A stretch of 64,000 bases of DNA from CAYHHI01 sp964356335 (GCA_964356335.1 CAYHHI010000006.1:40025-104024), one strand, 5' to 3'; positions 44,249 to 53,075 are shown, counted from the stretch's first letter. Notes: generated by a model not told the origin, from the letters alone. Translations and numbers: made by a program.

Positions 44249-45721
44249 ATGGAATCTCAGAAACCTAACCTCACGCTTCTTTCCGACAAGACGATAGAGA
44301 AGATCATTGATGAGAGCATGGACCTACTTCAGGACGTCGGCATCACGGTCGAAGACGCTGAGACGCTCGATCTTCTTGGCCAGATGGGCGGCGAGGTCGC
44401 GAAGCCGGGGCACAGGGTCAAGATAAAGAAGACCATGGTGGAGAATGCGGTGGCATCGGCTCCTAAGAGCCTCACCCTTTTCGACCTCTCAGGCCGGGAG
44501 AAATTCCGTTTCGGCGACGGCCAGATCCACTTCAACCCCGGCTCGGCGGCCCTGTTCATCCTCGATGCCAAGGGCTCCCTGATGCGAAAGCCTGCTCTGG
44601 CGGACGTCGCAAGATTCGCGAAGGTTTCCGACACGCTCGAAAACATCGAGGCCACGAGCACAGGCGTCGTACCGGCCGATGTGCCCCAGGCAGTCAGCGA
44701 CAGCATAAGGCTCTACCTGTCATGCCTTTTCTCGGAAAAACCTGTCGTGACCGGTGCCTTCTCCGAGCAGGGCTTTGGCATCATGCTAGACCTTCTCCTT
44801 TCAAGAACGGGAGCGGATTCCCTGAGGGAAAAACCCTGTGCCATATTTGACGTCTGCCCGTCTTCGCCTCTGAGGTGGTCCGAACTGGGCTGCCATGATC
44901 TCAGGCTATGCGCCCAGAACGCGGTTCCAGCCGAGCTCATATCGATGCCGCTTGCCGGAGCCCTGAGTCCGATGAGCCTCATGGCAAGTGTCGTCCAACA
45001 TACGACCGAGACTCTAAGCGGAGTGGTGATTCACCAGGCGTGGACTCCCGGATCGCCTATCATATATGGAGGCTCACCCGCCATATTCGACATGCGCCAT
45101 TCGACATCCCCAATGGGCGCGGTCGAGACCTTGCTTATTGATATCGCAGATGCCGAGGTCGGCAAGTATCTCGGCTTTCCCACACAGGCCTATCTCGGGA
45201 TGAGCGACGCAAAGGTGCTCGATGCCCAGGCCGGAATGGAAACAGCGATGACCGTCACGCTTGCCGCCACCGGCAAGATCGATTTCGTTTCAGGCCCGGG
45301 GATGCTCAACTTCGAGAACTGCCAGTCACTTGAGAAACTGGTGCTCGATAACGAGATCTGCGGGATGGCCAGGAGACTGAAGCGCGGCCTCGAGCCCAGA
45401 GGCAAGACGCTTGGGATGGATGCCATCATGGATGGCCTCAAAGAGGGGAGCTTCTTCACTCTGCCCGACACCCTCCGCCTCTACAAGGAAGAGGCTTACT
45501 ACCCTGGCAAGGTGATCGATAGGAAAGCTTTCAAGGAAGAAGGCCCGGTGGATGGCAGACGACTCATCGAGGAGGCGACGCGCGAAATCGAGAAGCGCCT
45601 CGCCAAGTACGAGCGCCCCGGGATAAAGGAGCCCAATCTCAAGGATTTGAAGCTCGCCATGGCAAGAGCGCTCAAGCCGTATGGCGTGGAGAGTCTGGCA
45701 GACAAGTGCCTTGAGCTCTGA
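44249..45721 (+). CDS. MttB-family (trimethylamine methyltransferase-like) protein without pyrrolysine
   Basis: 490 residues covering the whole MttB family fold. The family moves methyl groups from quaternary or tertiary amines to a corrinoid protein. No amber codon interrupts the frame, so this is a non-pyrrolysine member, a group that acts on substrates such as glycine betaine or related compounds. AGGTG lies 6 nt before the ATG. No corrinoid protein or MtbA-like gene is nearby, so the substrate cannot be told. Divergent from the ArsR-type regulator; rlmN follows after 41 nt. Confidence 0.85.
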   Translation: MESQKPNLTLLSDKTIEKIIDESMDLLQDVGITVEDAETLDLLGQMGGEVAKPGHRVKIKKTMVENAVASAPKSLTLFDLSGREKFRFGDGQIHFNPGSAALFILDAKGSLMRKPALADVARFAKVSDTLENIEATSTGVVPADVPQAVSDSIRLYLSCLFSEKPVVTGAFSEQGFGIMLDLLLSRTGADSLREKPCAIFDVCPSSPLRWSELGCHDLRLCAQNAVPAELISMPLAGALSPMSLMASVVQHTTETLSGVVIHQAWTPGSPIIYGGSPAIFDMRHSTSPMGAVETLLIDIADAEVGKYLGFPTQAYLGMSDAKVLDAQAGMETAMTVTLAATGKIDFVSGPGMLNFENCQSLEKLVLDNEICGMARRLKRGLEPRGKTLGMDAIMDGLKEGSFFTLPDTLRLYKEEAYYPGKVIDRKAFKEEGPVDGRRLIEEATREIEKRLAKYERPGIKEPNLKDLKLAMARALKPYGVESLADKCLEL

Positions 45722-45762
45722 ACTCTTTTTCAGAGGTTGTTTCAATAAGCGAGGAGCGTTTG

Positions 45763-47923
45763 ATGAGCGGGAGGACAAGTGGGAGGATAGGCCAGAGGGC
45801 GGACGGGAGCCGCAGGAGTTCGACGGACGGCAGGGCTGGGGCCGGAAAAGGCAAACCGGCAAGGCAGACGCGGAGGGCGGATAAAGGGGAGCGGCCTGGA
45901 GCGGGACGTGTGGGCTGGCAGCCTCGAGGAACCTCAAAGGATTTGCCGATTCGAGGAAGCAGAGGGCGGGCGGAAGGGGAGCGCGACAGAGAAAGAGCAC
46001 CTCAGAGAGCCTGGGGACCCGGCAGAGACAGCAGGCCTGAGAGACCAAGAGCACCTCAGAGAACTTGGGGACCCGGGAGAGACAGCAGGCCTGAGAGACC
46101 AAGAGCACCTCAGAGAGCCTGGGGACCCGGCAGAGACAGCAGGCCTGAGAGACCAAGAGCACCTCAGAGAGCCTGGGGACCCGGCANNNNNNNNNNNNNN
46201 NNNNNNNNNNNNNNNNNNNNNNNNNNNNNNNNNNNNNNNNNNNNNNNNNNNNNNNNNNNNNNNNNNNNNNNNNNNNNNNNNNNNNNCTGAGAGACCAAGA
46301 GCACCTCAGAGAACTTGGGGACCCGGGAGAGACAGCAGGCCCGAGAGACCAAGAGCACCTCAGAGAACTTGGGGACCCGGCAGAGACAGCAGGCCCGAGA
46401 GACCAAGACCACCTCAGAGAACTTGGGGACCTGGCAGAGACAGCAGGCCTGACAGACCAAGAGCACCTCAGAGAACTTGGGGACCCGGCAGAGACAGCAG
46501 GCCTGACAGACCAAGACCACCTCAGAGAACTTGGGGACCTGGCAGAGACAGCAGGCCTGACAGACCAAGAGCACCTCAGAGAACTTGGGGACCCGGGAGG
46601 GATCTGAATAAGGGTAAGAGGTCAAGAAGAGAGCCGCTGAGAGGGAAGCTGCCCAGAGCAGTGGTGCCGACAGGAAAGGCGCCCCGGGCGATGACGCGCA
46701 CAAGGGAGGCGCCCGCACGGGTGATGCCAGAGACGGCACCGATAGGGCTGACCCCGAAGGCCCCAGCATCAAGACCCGCAGGCCCAACACCCATAAATGA
46801 CCTTACTGAAAGTGAAATCAAGGAAGCCTTGACTGCCCGCGGCGAGCCCACCTACAGGGCCAGGCAGATCTGCGAGTGGCTCTACCGCAGGCGCGCCAAG
46901 TCCTTCGATGATATGACCAATCTCCCCGCAAACCTCAGGGCAGAGCTGGCGAAATCCTTCACGATCACACGGCTTGAGAAAGAGGACGAGATTGTCTCCC
47001 CCGAAGATAGAATCACCAAGTTCATCTTGAAGCTCCCTGACGGGAAGCGCATCGAGAGCGTTTTCCTTCCGCATCCCAGAGGAGCCACACTTTGCATTTC
47101 GACCCAACTCGGCTGCGCCTTCAGGTGCAGATTCTGCGCGACCGGGAAGATGGGGTTCAAGCGCAATCTCTCCCCCGCTGAGATAGTTGACCAGGTCCTG
47201 TTCGTCAAGGAATACGTCGGGCCGACAATCGGCGCCGCAGAGGACGCCAAAGCGGTGATGGGTCCTGAGCACTCGGCAGACCAAGCGACGCCTCACGTGG
47301 AGCACCTTGCAGAAAACGAAGGAGCACGCCCCTTCTCTAACATCGTCTTCATGGGAATGGGCGAGCCTCTTGCCAACTATGACAATGTGGTTAAGGCGCT
47401 CGAGATTCTGATCAAAGAAGTGGGCATCGGCTCACGCCGGATAACGATCTCGACCTGCGGGGTGCCCGACAAGATAATGCGCCTCGCTGAACTGCCTTAT
47501 GAGATAAGCCTTGCAATCTCCCTGAACTCACCATCCGATGACACCAGAAGAGAGATGATGCCGATCGCGGGGCGGAATACGCTCGCTAAACTTCTCGCCG
47601 CCGCCAGGTACTACCACATCAAGAAGGGCCGGATGCTGACCTTCGAATATGTCTTGATCCCGGACCTCAACGATTCCGCGCGCGACGCCCATGCCCTGGC
47701 AGATCTCATCCGCGACATCCCCGCAAAGATCAACCTGATCGCGTTCAATCCCTTCCCCGGCTCTCCCTACATGAGACCTGACATGGCAAGAGTGAAGGGA
47801 TTCCAGACTATGCTTCGCCAGAGGGGCAGGAAGGTAATGTTGCGGAAAAGCCTGGGTTGTGACATACTCGCAGGCTGCGGTCAGCTCGGGCAAAGTCTGA
47901 AACCTCGAGAGCGAATTTCCTGA
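45763..47923 (+). CDS. rlmN: Dual-specificity RNA methyltransferase RlmN with Arg-rich repeat extension (contains assembly gap)
   Basis: RlmN makes 2-methyladenosine in 23S rRNA (A2503) and tRNA (A37). The enzyme part starts near 46790 (INDLTESEIKEAL) and has the radical SAM motif CAFRCRFC, MGMGEP, and the methyl-carrier Cys in LAGCGQL near the C terminus. Before it lies an extension of more than 340 residues made of Arg/Gly/Pro-rich sequence, mostly an 18-residue tandem repeat (RPERPRAPQRTWGPGRDS). The frame differs by one base across the 100-N gap, but the same peptide repeat continues, so the gap length is arbitrary and the gene need not be broken. GAGGAG precedes the ATG at 45763. Confidence 0.85.
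45979..46603 (+). repeat. 54-bp coding tandem repeat
   Basis: Four copies are visible before the gap and six after, each 54 bp and encoding 18 residues. Variation is mostly at set codons: GAG/GAC (E/D), GCA/CCA (A/P), GCC/ACT (A/T). The true copy number is unknown because the assembly breaks inside. Confidence 0.95.
46187..46286. other. Assembly gap of 100 N
   Basis: Exactly 100 undetermined bases inside the 54-bp repeat array; a conventional placeholder for unknown length. Confidence 0.98.
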
Positions 47924-47943
47924 GTCTCAGCGGGGACAACGAG

Positions 47944-49674
47944 ATGTGGAATCCGTTCCGTATTGGCGGCTTTGAGCGGAGACTGGTTATCTCTTTCCTC
48001 CTGGTCTCGGTCATTCCCGTTATCCTCATAGCCTTCTTCAGCGCGCGCTACTTCATGAAGTCCGTCGACCTGGTAAGCAATCCCGCCGTCGAGCAATCCT
48101 TCCGCAATTCGATGGAGATCGCGCGGGACTTCTCAGCCAAACTCGAAGAAGATGCCGCCTGCGTTGCCCTGCGCCTGGCAGATGGACTCAGCTCCAAACC
48201 CCGCATGACGGGAGATGAACTCAAGGCTTTCTTGAGAGACATTAGCGAGGAAACCCATGTGGACTTCGCTGCCACTTATGTATTGGAAGCCTCCTCGTGG
48301 AAGCTCAAGACATCATATCCAACGTCGGTTCCGAGAATAGAACCGGCGATCGGGCTTGATGCAGTACCAAAGCCAGCCGAACCCAGACGAATCGCTTTCC
48401 GGGATCCGGATGTTATTGCGTCAGGCCTGGTCACCGGAGACAAACTGGTGGTCGCCGGCTTCACGCTCGAGAAAGGCTTCACCGAGAAAATGAGAAAGAC
48501 GGGCGATGACCTGGGCCGCTACCAAGCTGTGGGGCTCTATGTAAGAGTCCAGAGGCGTTACATCATCATCGTGACCTGCGTGCTCGTCGTCCTCATGGCC
48601 ATATCAGCCACGCTTGCCTCGCGGCTCCTCGCGAGTCGGATCAGCCAGCCGATAACCGAGCTGGCGCATGCCACGGAGGAGATCGCCAAGGGAGACCTGG
48701 AGTACCGTGTCACGGTCAACGCCAAAGACGAGATCCTGAGCCTCGTCAACGGCTTCAACAAGATGACCGAGGAACTCGAAGAGAACAAGAAGAACCTCAT
48801 CATCATGGCGAAGCGCGAGGCCCAGGTTGCGCGCGACTTCGAGATCGCACGCCAGGTCCAGGAGAGTCTCTTCCCAACGGCGCTTCCCGCGATCCCCGGC
48901 TGGCAGTTCGCAGCAACCTGCCGCACCGCAAAGGTGGTCGGGGGTGATTACTATGACGTGTTTGAAGTGGCGCCGGGGAAGGTGCTCCTGGCGCAGGGCG
49001 ATGTCTCAGGGAAAGGCGTCGGGGCCTCGCTCACGATGGCAAGTGTCCACGCCATAATCCGCAGCTCGGGCGGAGCTCCCAGCAAGATTACTGCCGGAAC
49101 CAATGCATCAAGTCTCATGCCGGATGCTTCCGGCCTGCGACCTAATGATCCAAGCCTCGCAGGGAATGATGCGGATCTAGGCGAGATACCTTCAAGGCTG
49201 ATAGAGGAGCTCAACCGCTACCTGGTTTCTTCCCAGACCCCGGAGATGTTCGTAACGCTTTTCCTTGGCCTGCTCGATTGCGACAAGAGCAGATTGTGGT
49301 ATGTGAATTGCGGGCATCCGCCGGCAATCGTACTTCGCTCACGGGATGCGAAACCTGAGACGCTTGGCATCGGCGGAATGGTCCTCGGAGTGAAGGAGAC
49401 GGCAGCGTACGAGGTTGGCCAATGCCGCCTTGAGGCCGGCGATACCCTGGTTCTCGTCAGCGACGGTGTGACCGAGGCGAGGAATCTCAAGAACCAGCTG
49501 TACGGCGAAACCCGCCTCGCCGAGACTTGGAGTGACGATCATGACGAGAGCGCATCGGAAACAATGCAGCGCATCTTGAGCAGTGTCGACGGATTCATGG
49601 AAGGCGCCGACCAGGCCGACGACATTTCCATCCTGGTTTTGAAATCAAGGGGACAACTCAGCGGGAATTGGTGA
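47944..49674 (+). CDS. RsbU-like PP2C phosphatase with periplasmic sensor and HAMP
   Basis: 576 residues: membrane helix (about 14-35), an extracytoplasmic sensor of about 170 residues, second helix (about 206-228), HAMP (about 230-285), a coiled linker and a SpoIIE-type PP2C domain (about 300-570) with KVVGGDYYDVF, LAQGDVSGKGVGASLTMA and VLVSDGVTEARN. Such phosphatases act on anti-sigma-factor antagonists in partner-switching. The first 285 residues closely match the kinase encoded next, while the outputs differ. It starts 20 nt after rlmN; no antagonist or anti-sigma kinase gene is adjacent. Confidence 0.93.
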   Translation: MWNPFRIGGFERRLVISFLLVSVIPVILIAFFSARYFMKSVDLVSNPAVEQSFRNSMEIARDFSAKLEEDAACVALRLADGLSSKPRMTGDELKAFLRDISEETHVDFAATYVLEASSWKLKTSYPTSVPRIEPAIGLDAVPKPAEPRRIAFRDPDVIASGLVTGDKLVVAGFTLEKGFTEKMRKTGDDLGRYQAVGLYVRVQRRYIIIVTCVLVVLMAISATLASRLLASRISQPITELAHATEEIAKGDLEYRVTVNAKDEILSLVNGFNKMTEELEENKKNLIIMAKREAQVARDFEIARQVQESLFPTALPAIPGWQFAATCRTAKVVGGDYYDVFEVAPGKVLLAQGDVSGKGVGASLTMASVHAIIRSSGGAPSKITAGTNASSLMPDASGLRPNDPSLAGNDADLGEIPSRLIEELNRYLVSSQTPEMFVTLFLGLLDCDKSRLWYVNCGHPPAIVLRSRDAKPETLGIGGMVLGVKETAAYEVGQCRLEAGDTLVLVSDGVTEARNLKNQLYGETRLAETWSDDHDESASETMQRILSSVDGFMEGADQADDISILVLKSRGQLSGNW

Positions 49675-49686
49675 TAGTGAGATAGC

Positions 49687-51294
49687 ATGAGAAATCCTTT
49701 CCGGATCGGGGGCTTCGAGAAGAGGCTCGTTGTCGCTTTCCTCCTCCTCTCTGTCACTCCGACCGTCCTCATAGCCTTCTTCAGCGCCCGCTATTTCATG
49801 AGATCTGTCGATCTGGTGAGTAACCCTGCGGTCGAACAGTCCTTCACCAACTCCATGAATATCGCCAGAACGCTTGCGGCAAGGCTCGAGGAGGATGCAG
49901 GGTGTACGTCGCAGCGCCTCGCCGATGAGGTCGCAGGTGCAAGGATACCTGTGACGGGAAATGACCTCCAGGGCCTTCTCGAGAGAGTATGCGAGGAGAC
50001 CCACGCAGACTTCACGGCGCTTTATACCCTGGAAGGTTCTAAGTGGAAACTGAGGTCATCGTATCCAGAGACATTCCCCAGGATAGAGCGTGAGATCAAG
50101 ACCGAAACCGTCACGGTTCAGCCGAGGAGAATAGGCTTCCCCGACCAGGACGTTATTGCTTCAGGTGTCGTATCAAACGGCTCCCTTTATGTAGCAGGTT
50201 TCGCCCTTGAGAAAGGCTTTACCGAGAAAATGAGAAAGACGGGGGACGACCTGGGCCGCTACCGCGCGGTGGGTCTCTACGTCAGCGTCCTGAGAAGATA
50301 CATCATCATCGTGACCTCGGTCCTCGTGGCCTTACTGGTCGTATCCTCCGCCGTGATCTCAAGGCTCATGGCCCGCAGGATAAGCCAACCCATAACCGAG
50401 TTGGCGCACGCCACCGAGCGGATCGCCAAGGGCGACTTGGAGCATCGGGTGATGGTCAATGCCAGGGATGAGATCCAGAGCCTGGTTGCAGACTTCAACA
50501 AGATGACCGAGGAGCTGCTGGAAAACAAGAAGAACCTCATCCGCGCAGAACGCATAGCCGCCTGGCGCGACGTCGCCCGCCGCATAGCCCACGAGATAAA
50601 GAACCCGCTCACGCCTATCGAGATTGCGATTTACCGGATAAAGAAGCGGCTCGACAGCGAGAGTGCCGAAACGGCCACCACAGCCACCACGGAAACCCTC
50701 AGGGACAAACAGGTGATCGAGGAGAGTCTCGATTCAATCTTGAAGGAGGTCACGGCCCTCAAGACGATCGCCCAGGAGTTCTCCGCCTTCGCAAAGCTGC
50801 CGGAGCCGAAATTCGAAAACCTCAATGTGAACGATGCCGTCCGGAGCGTGCTCGAGCTGTATTCCCCTTCCTCCCAGAACGTGGCGGTCAAGACTCGCCT
50901 CACCGATGGCCTGCCGGCGGTTCTTGCCGACGAGGACCAGATGCGAAGCATCATCGCCAATCTCGTCAAGAATGCTTTCGAGGCGATGCCGGCCGGTGGT
51001 ACACTCACTATAGCAACATCCCTCCTTTCCGGGTGGGTGCGGATTGAGATCACCGATACCGGCCCTGGGATACCGCAGGACATAAGGGAGAAGATCTTCG
51101 ATCCCTACTTTACGACCAAGCCCACGGGCACGGGCATCGGCCTGGCGCTTGCGTACAGAATACTCACGGATCATAAGGCGAAGATCAATTTCAAAACCGG
51201 TGAGGCAGGCACCACCTTTGTGGTTGATCTGCCCTTGCCGAGGCGCGGAGAGGAGCCAAGTAGAGACGGAGGCAAAGCGGAGGCAGCATCTTGA
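49687..51294 (+). CDS. NtrY-like histidine kinase with periplasmic sensor and HAMP
   Basis: 535 residues: membrane helix (about 14-35), extracytoplasmic sensor (to about 203), second helix (about 204-226), HAMP (about 228-283), HisKA with H302 in AHEIKNPLTPIEIAI and HATPase (NLVKNAFEAMP; DTGPGIPQ; TGIGLALAY). The His-box is of the NtrY type. Sensor and HAMP match the preceding phosphatase nearly position by position (NPFRIGGFEKRL; FFSARYFMRSVDLVSNPAVEQSF; GFTEKMRKTGDDLGRY). The next gene, an NtrC activator, overlaps by 4 nt and is the obvious partner. Confidence 0.94.
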   Translation: MRNPFRIGGFEKRLVVAFLLLSVTPTVLIAFFSARYFMRSVDLVSNPAVEQSFTNSMNIARTLAARLEEDAGCTSQRLADEVAGARIPVTGNDLQGLLERVCEETHADFTALYTLEGSKWKLRSSYPETFPRIEREIKTETVTVQPRRIGFPDQDVIASGVVSNGSLYVAGFALEKGFTEKMRKTGDDLGRYRAVGLYVSVLRRYIIIVTSVLVALLVVSSAVISRLMARRISQPITELAHATERIAKGDLEHRVMVNARDEIQSLVADFNKMTEELLENKKNLIRAERIAAWRDVARRIAHEIKNPLTPIEIAIYRIKKRLDSESAETATTATTETLRDKQVIEESLDSILKEVTALKTIAQEFSAFAKLPEPKFENLNVNDAVRSVLELYSPSSQNVAVKTRLTDGLPAVLADEDQMRSIIANLVKNAFEAMPAGGTLTIATSLLSGWVRIEITDTGPGIPQDIREKIFDPYFTTKPTGTGIGLALAYRILTDHKAKINFKTGEAGTTFVVDLPLPRRGEEPSRDGGKAEAAS

Positions 51295-52661
51295 AGAAGC
51301 ACAATATCCTCATAGTTGACGACCAACCCGAGATCCTGCGAACCGTTGCCGGTCTTCTCGAGGACGAAGGCTACGGCACAGCGACAGCATCCGGCGGACG
51401 AGATGGGATAACCGAACTGGCAGATGGCGACATCTCCCTGGTCCTTCTCGATATCTACATGCCGGGGATGGATGGCCTCGAGACGCTCTCCCGCATCAAG
51501 GAGCTCTCACCTCTGGTCCCCGTCATCATGATCTCGGGCCAGGCAACCATAGACGCTGCCGTCAAGGCAACCAAACTCGGAGCTGCCGATTTCGTCGAAA
51601 AACCTCTCCAGCCTGAGCGGCTGCTTCTCTCGATAAAGAATGCTCTCGAGCTGGAGAGCCTGCGGAACCAGAACTTGCGGCTCACGGGGGAACTCAAGAA
51701 GAAACACGTTATCATCGGCCAAAGCGGCCCCATGCGGAAACTGAGCGAAGAGATCCTGCGGGCTGCCCCCTCGCGCGCAAGAGTCCTCGTCTTCGGCGAG
51801 AACGGCACCGGCAAGGAACTGGTCGCGGAGGCTATTCATGAGAACAGTCCCCGCAAGGCCAAGCCCTTCGTCAAGCTCAATTGCGCGGCGATCCCCAGGG
51901 ACCTGATCGAGAGCGAACTCTTCGGCCATGAGAAAGGTGCTTTCACAGGTGCTGTCTCCCGCAAGGAAGGCAGATTCGATCTCGCCGATGGCGGGACTCT
52001 CCTTCTCGATGAAATCGGCGACATGAGCCTCGATACCCAGGCCAAACTCTTGCGCGTCCTCGAGGAGAGCGAATTCGAGAGGCTCGGCGGCAAGGCCTCC
52101 ATCAAGGTCGATGTGAGAGTCCTGTCCTCAACCAACAAGAACCTCGCAGAGGAAATAAAAAAGGGCCCCTTCAGAGAGGATCTCTATTTCAGGATCTCAG
52201 GCATCCCGATCAGGGTGCCGCCCCTGCGCGAGCGCAAGGAGGACATTCCGCTCCTCGTAAGCCACTTTGCGCAGGTCTTCACGGAAGAAAACAACAGGCC
52301 ACAGAAGCAGTTCAGCGACGAGGCCCTCACACTCCTCATGGGTTATGATTGGCCGGGCAACGTCCGCGAACTCGAGAATGTCGTCGAGAGGCTCGTCATC
52401 ATGACCGACGAGAGGACCATTACGGATGCGAGTATCCGCCCGCTCGTAAGCCAGGCCCGCGCTGCCTCGGGAGCCAAATCGCTGGGCGAGATGGTCGAGG
52501 ATTTCGAGCGAGCCCTCATAGCAACCGAACTCGCGAAGACCGGATGGAACGTCTCTCAGGCTGCTGCCAGGCTGGGAATCGATCGCGCCAACCTTCACAG
52601 GAAGATGCGGCGCTATGGGATAAGCCGCGGGCAAGATGAATCCGGCGAGGGAGAGGTGTAG
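51291..52661 (+). CDS. NtrC-family sigma-54 response regulator 3
   Basis: 456 residues: receiver (about 4-120; D54, K104), AAA+ with Walker A GENGTGKE (169-176) and GAFTGA (216-221), and a Fis-type HTH (TGWNVSQAAARLGIDRANLHRKMRRYGI). Start is a TTG overlapping the kinase stop, with GGAGG 7 nt upstream, so translation is coupled. About 180 bp downstream of its stop is a near-consensus sigma-54 promoter with a palindrome at activator distance, which this protein probably binds. Confidence 0.94.
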   Translation: MKKHNILIVDDQPEILRTVAGLLEDEGYGTATASGGRDGITELADGDISLVLLDIYMPGMDGLETLSRIKELSPLVPVIMISGQATIDAAVKATKLGAADFVEKPLQPERLLLSIKNALELESLRNQNLRLTGELKKKHVIIGQSGPMRKLSEEILRAAPSRARVLVFGENGTGKELVAEAIHENSPRKAKPFVKLNCAAIPRDLIESELFGHEKGAFTGAVSRKEGRFDLADGGTLLLDEIGDMSLDTQAKLLRVLEESEFERLGGKASIKVDVRVLSSTNKNLAEEIKKGPFREDLYFRISGIPIRVPPLRERKEDIPLLVSHFAQVFTEENNRPQKQFSDEALTLLMGYDWPGNVRELENVVERLVIMTDERTITDASIRPLVSQARAASGAKSLGEMVEDFERALIATELAKTGWNVSQAAARLGIDRANLHRKMRRYGISRGQDESGEGEV

Positions 52662-52707
52662 ATGGCTGTGAGGGGTAGATGGCTATGAGGCCCAGATGGC
52701 TGTGTCA
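52657..52707. repeat. 17-bp triplicate after the activator gene
   Basis: Three imperfect copies of GTAGATGGCTGTGAG-like sequence in tandem across the stop codon. Confidence 0.7.
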
Positions 52708-52721
52708 GACGACCGCGAGAT

Positions 52722-52738
52722 AGTGTCGAATTGACACT
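52722..52738. promoter_or_regulatory. Palindromic candidate activator site (UAS), copy 1
   Basis: AGTGTC-GAATT-GACACT, 6-bp arms and 5-bp centre, centred about 135 bp upstream of the predicted sigma-54 start. A lone half-site GTGTC lies at 52702-52706, 21 bp (two turns) upstream of the left arm. Confidence 0.7.
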
Positions 52739-52838
52739 TGCCCGGGGTGGGGCATTTGCTTTCTTTAAATCCACTTCTTATCCCCTGGTAATTCAAGGCC
52801 TTAGCGCCCAGGCTCCCTCCTACCGCCATCGTCCATTC

Positions 52839-52853
52839 TGGCACACCCATTGC
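52839..52853 (+). promoter_or_regulatory. Sigma-54 promoter
   Basis: TGGCAC (52839-52844), 5 bp, TTGC (52850-52853), followed by T: full match to the core consensus. Start near 52865, about 42 nt before the 38-residue protein. The gap 52739-52838 shows nothing else. Confidence 0.8.
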
Positions 52854-52906
52854 TTTTGGTCCCCTACGTTAGGAATGGTCACCCCTGGGCAGGGGAGGTG
52901 CTGAAA

Positions 52907-53023
52907 GTGAACTCACCACTTGGGAAGTTGATGATCGTGCTGCAAGCAGCCGGATTCGTGCTGCTCTATGTAGGCGCAGAGGCGGGTATGTATTACTACA
53001 TCGCTACGGTCTTTCGGACGTAG
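52907..53023 (+). CDS. Small single-pass membrane protein (38 aa)
   Basis: GTG start with GGGGAGG 8 nt upstream. The 38 residues read MNSPLGKLMIVLQAAGFV, a further hydrophobic stretch LLYVGAEAG, then MYYYIATVFRT, giving one membrane helix from about residue 8 to 34 with a short polar N terminus. Supported by the strong ribosome-binding site and by its place 42 nt downstream of a sigma-54 promoter and 69 nt before the barrel fusion gene. I recognise no family. Confidence 0.65.
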   Translation: MNSPLGKLMIVLQAAGFVLLYVGAEAGMYYYIATVFRT

Positions 53024-53054
53024 CGGCCACATGTTGGTTTGTAGGGCTTGCAAC

Positions 53055-53075
53055 CATATGGTATATTGCCATATG
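53055..53075. promoter_or_regulatory. CATATGG-N7-CCATATG dyad overlapping a possible promoter
   Basis: Perfect 7-bp inverted repeat. TATATT in its centre (53062-53067) could be a -10 with TTGTAG (53039-53044) 17 bp upstream, so a protein bound to the dyad would block it. It ends 5 bp before AGGAGG of the barrel fusion gene. Confidence 0.55.

Noticed and set aside
46187..46286. Frameshift splitting rlmN
   Set aside because: The one-base frame difference falls exactly across 100 placeholder N, and the same peptide repeat is read on both sides.
45979..46603. CRISPR array or Cys-rich minus-strand protein in the repeat region
   Set aside because: The 54-bp units are contiguous with no spacers and are read in frame into rlmN. 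The opposite-strand Cys-rich peptide is a mirror of the Arg-rich repeat.
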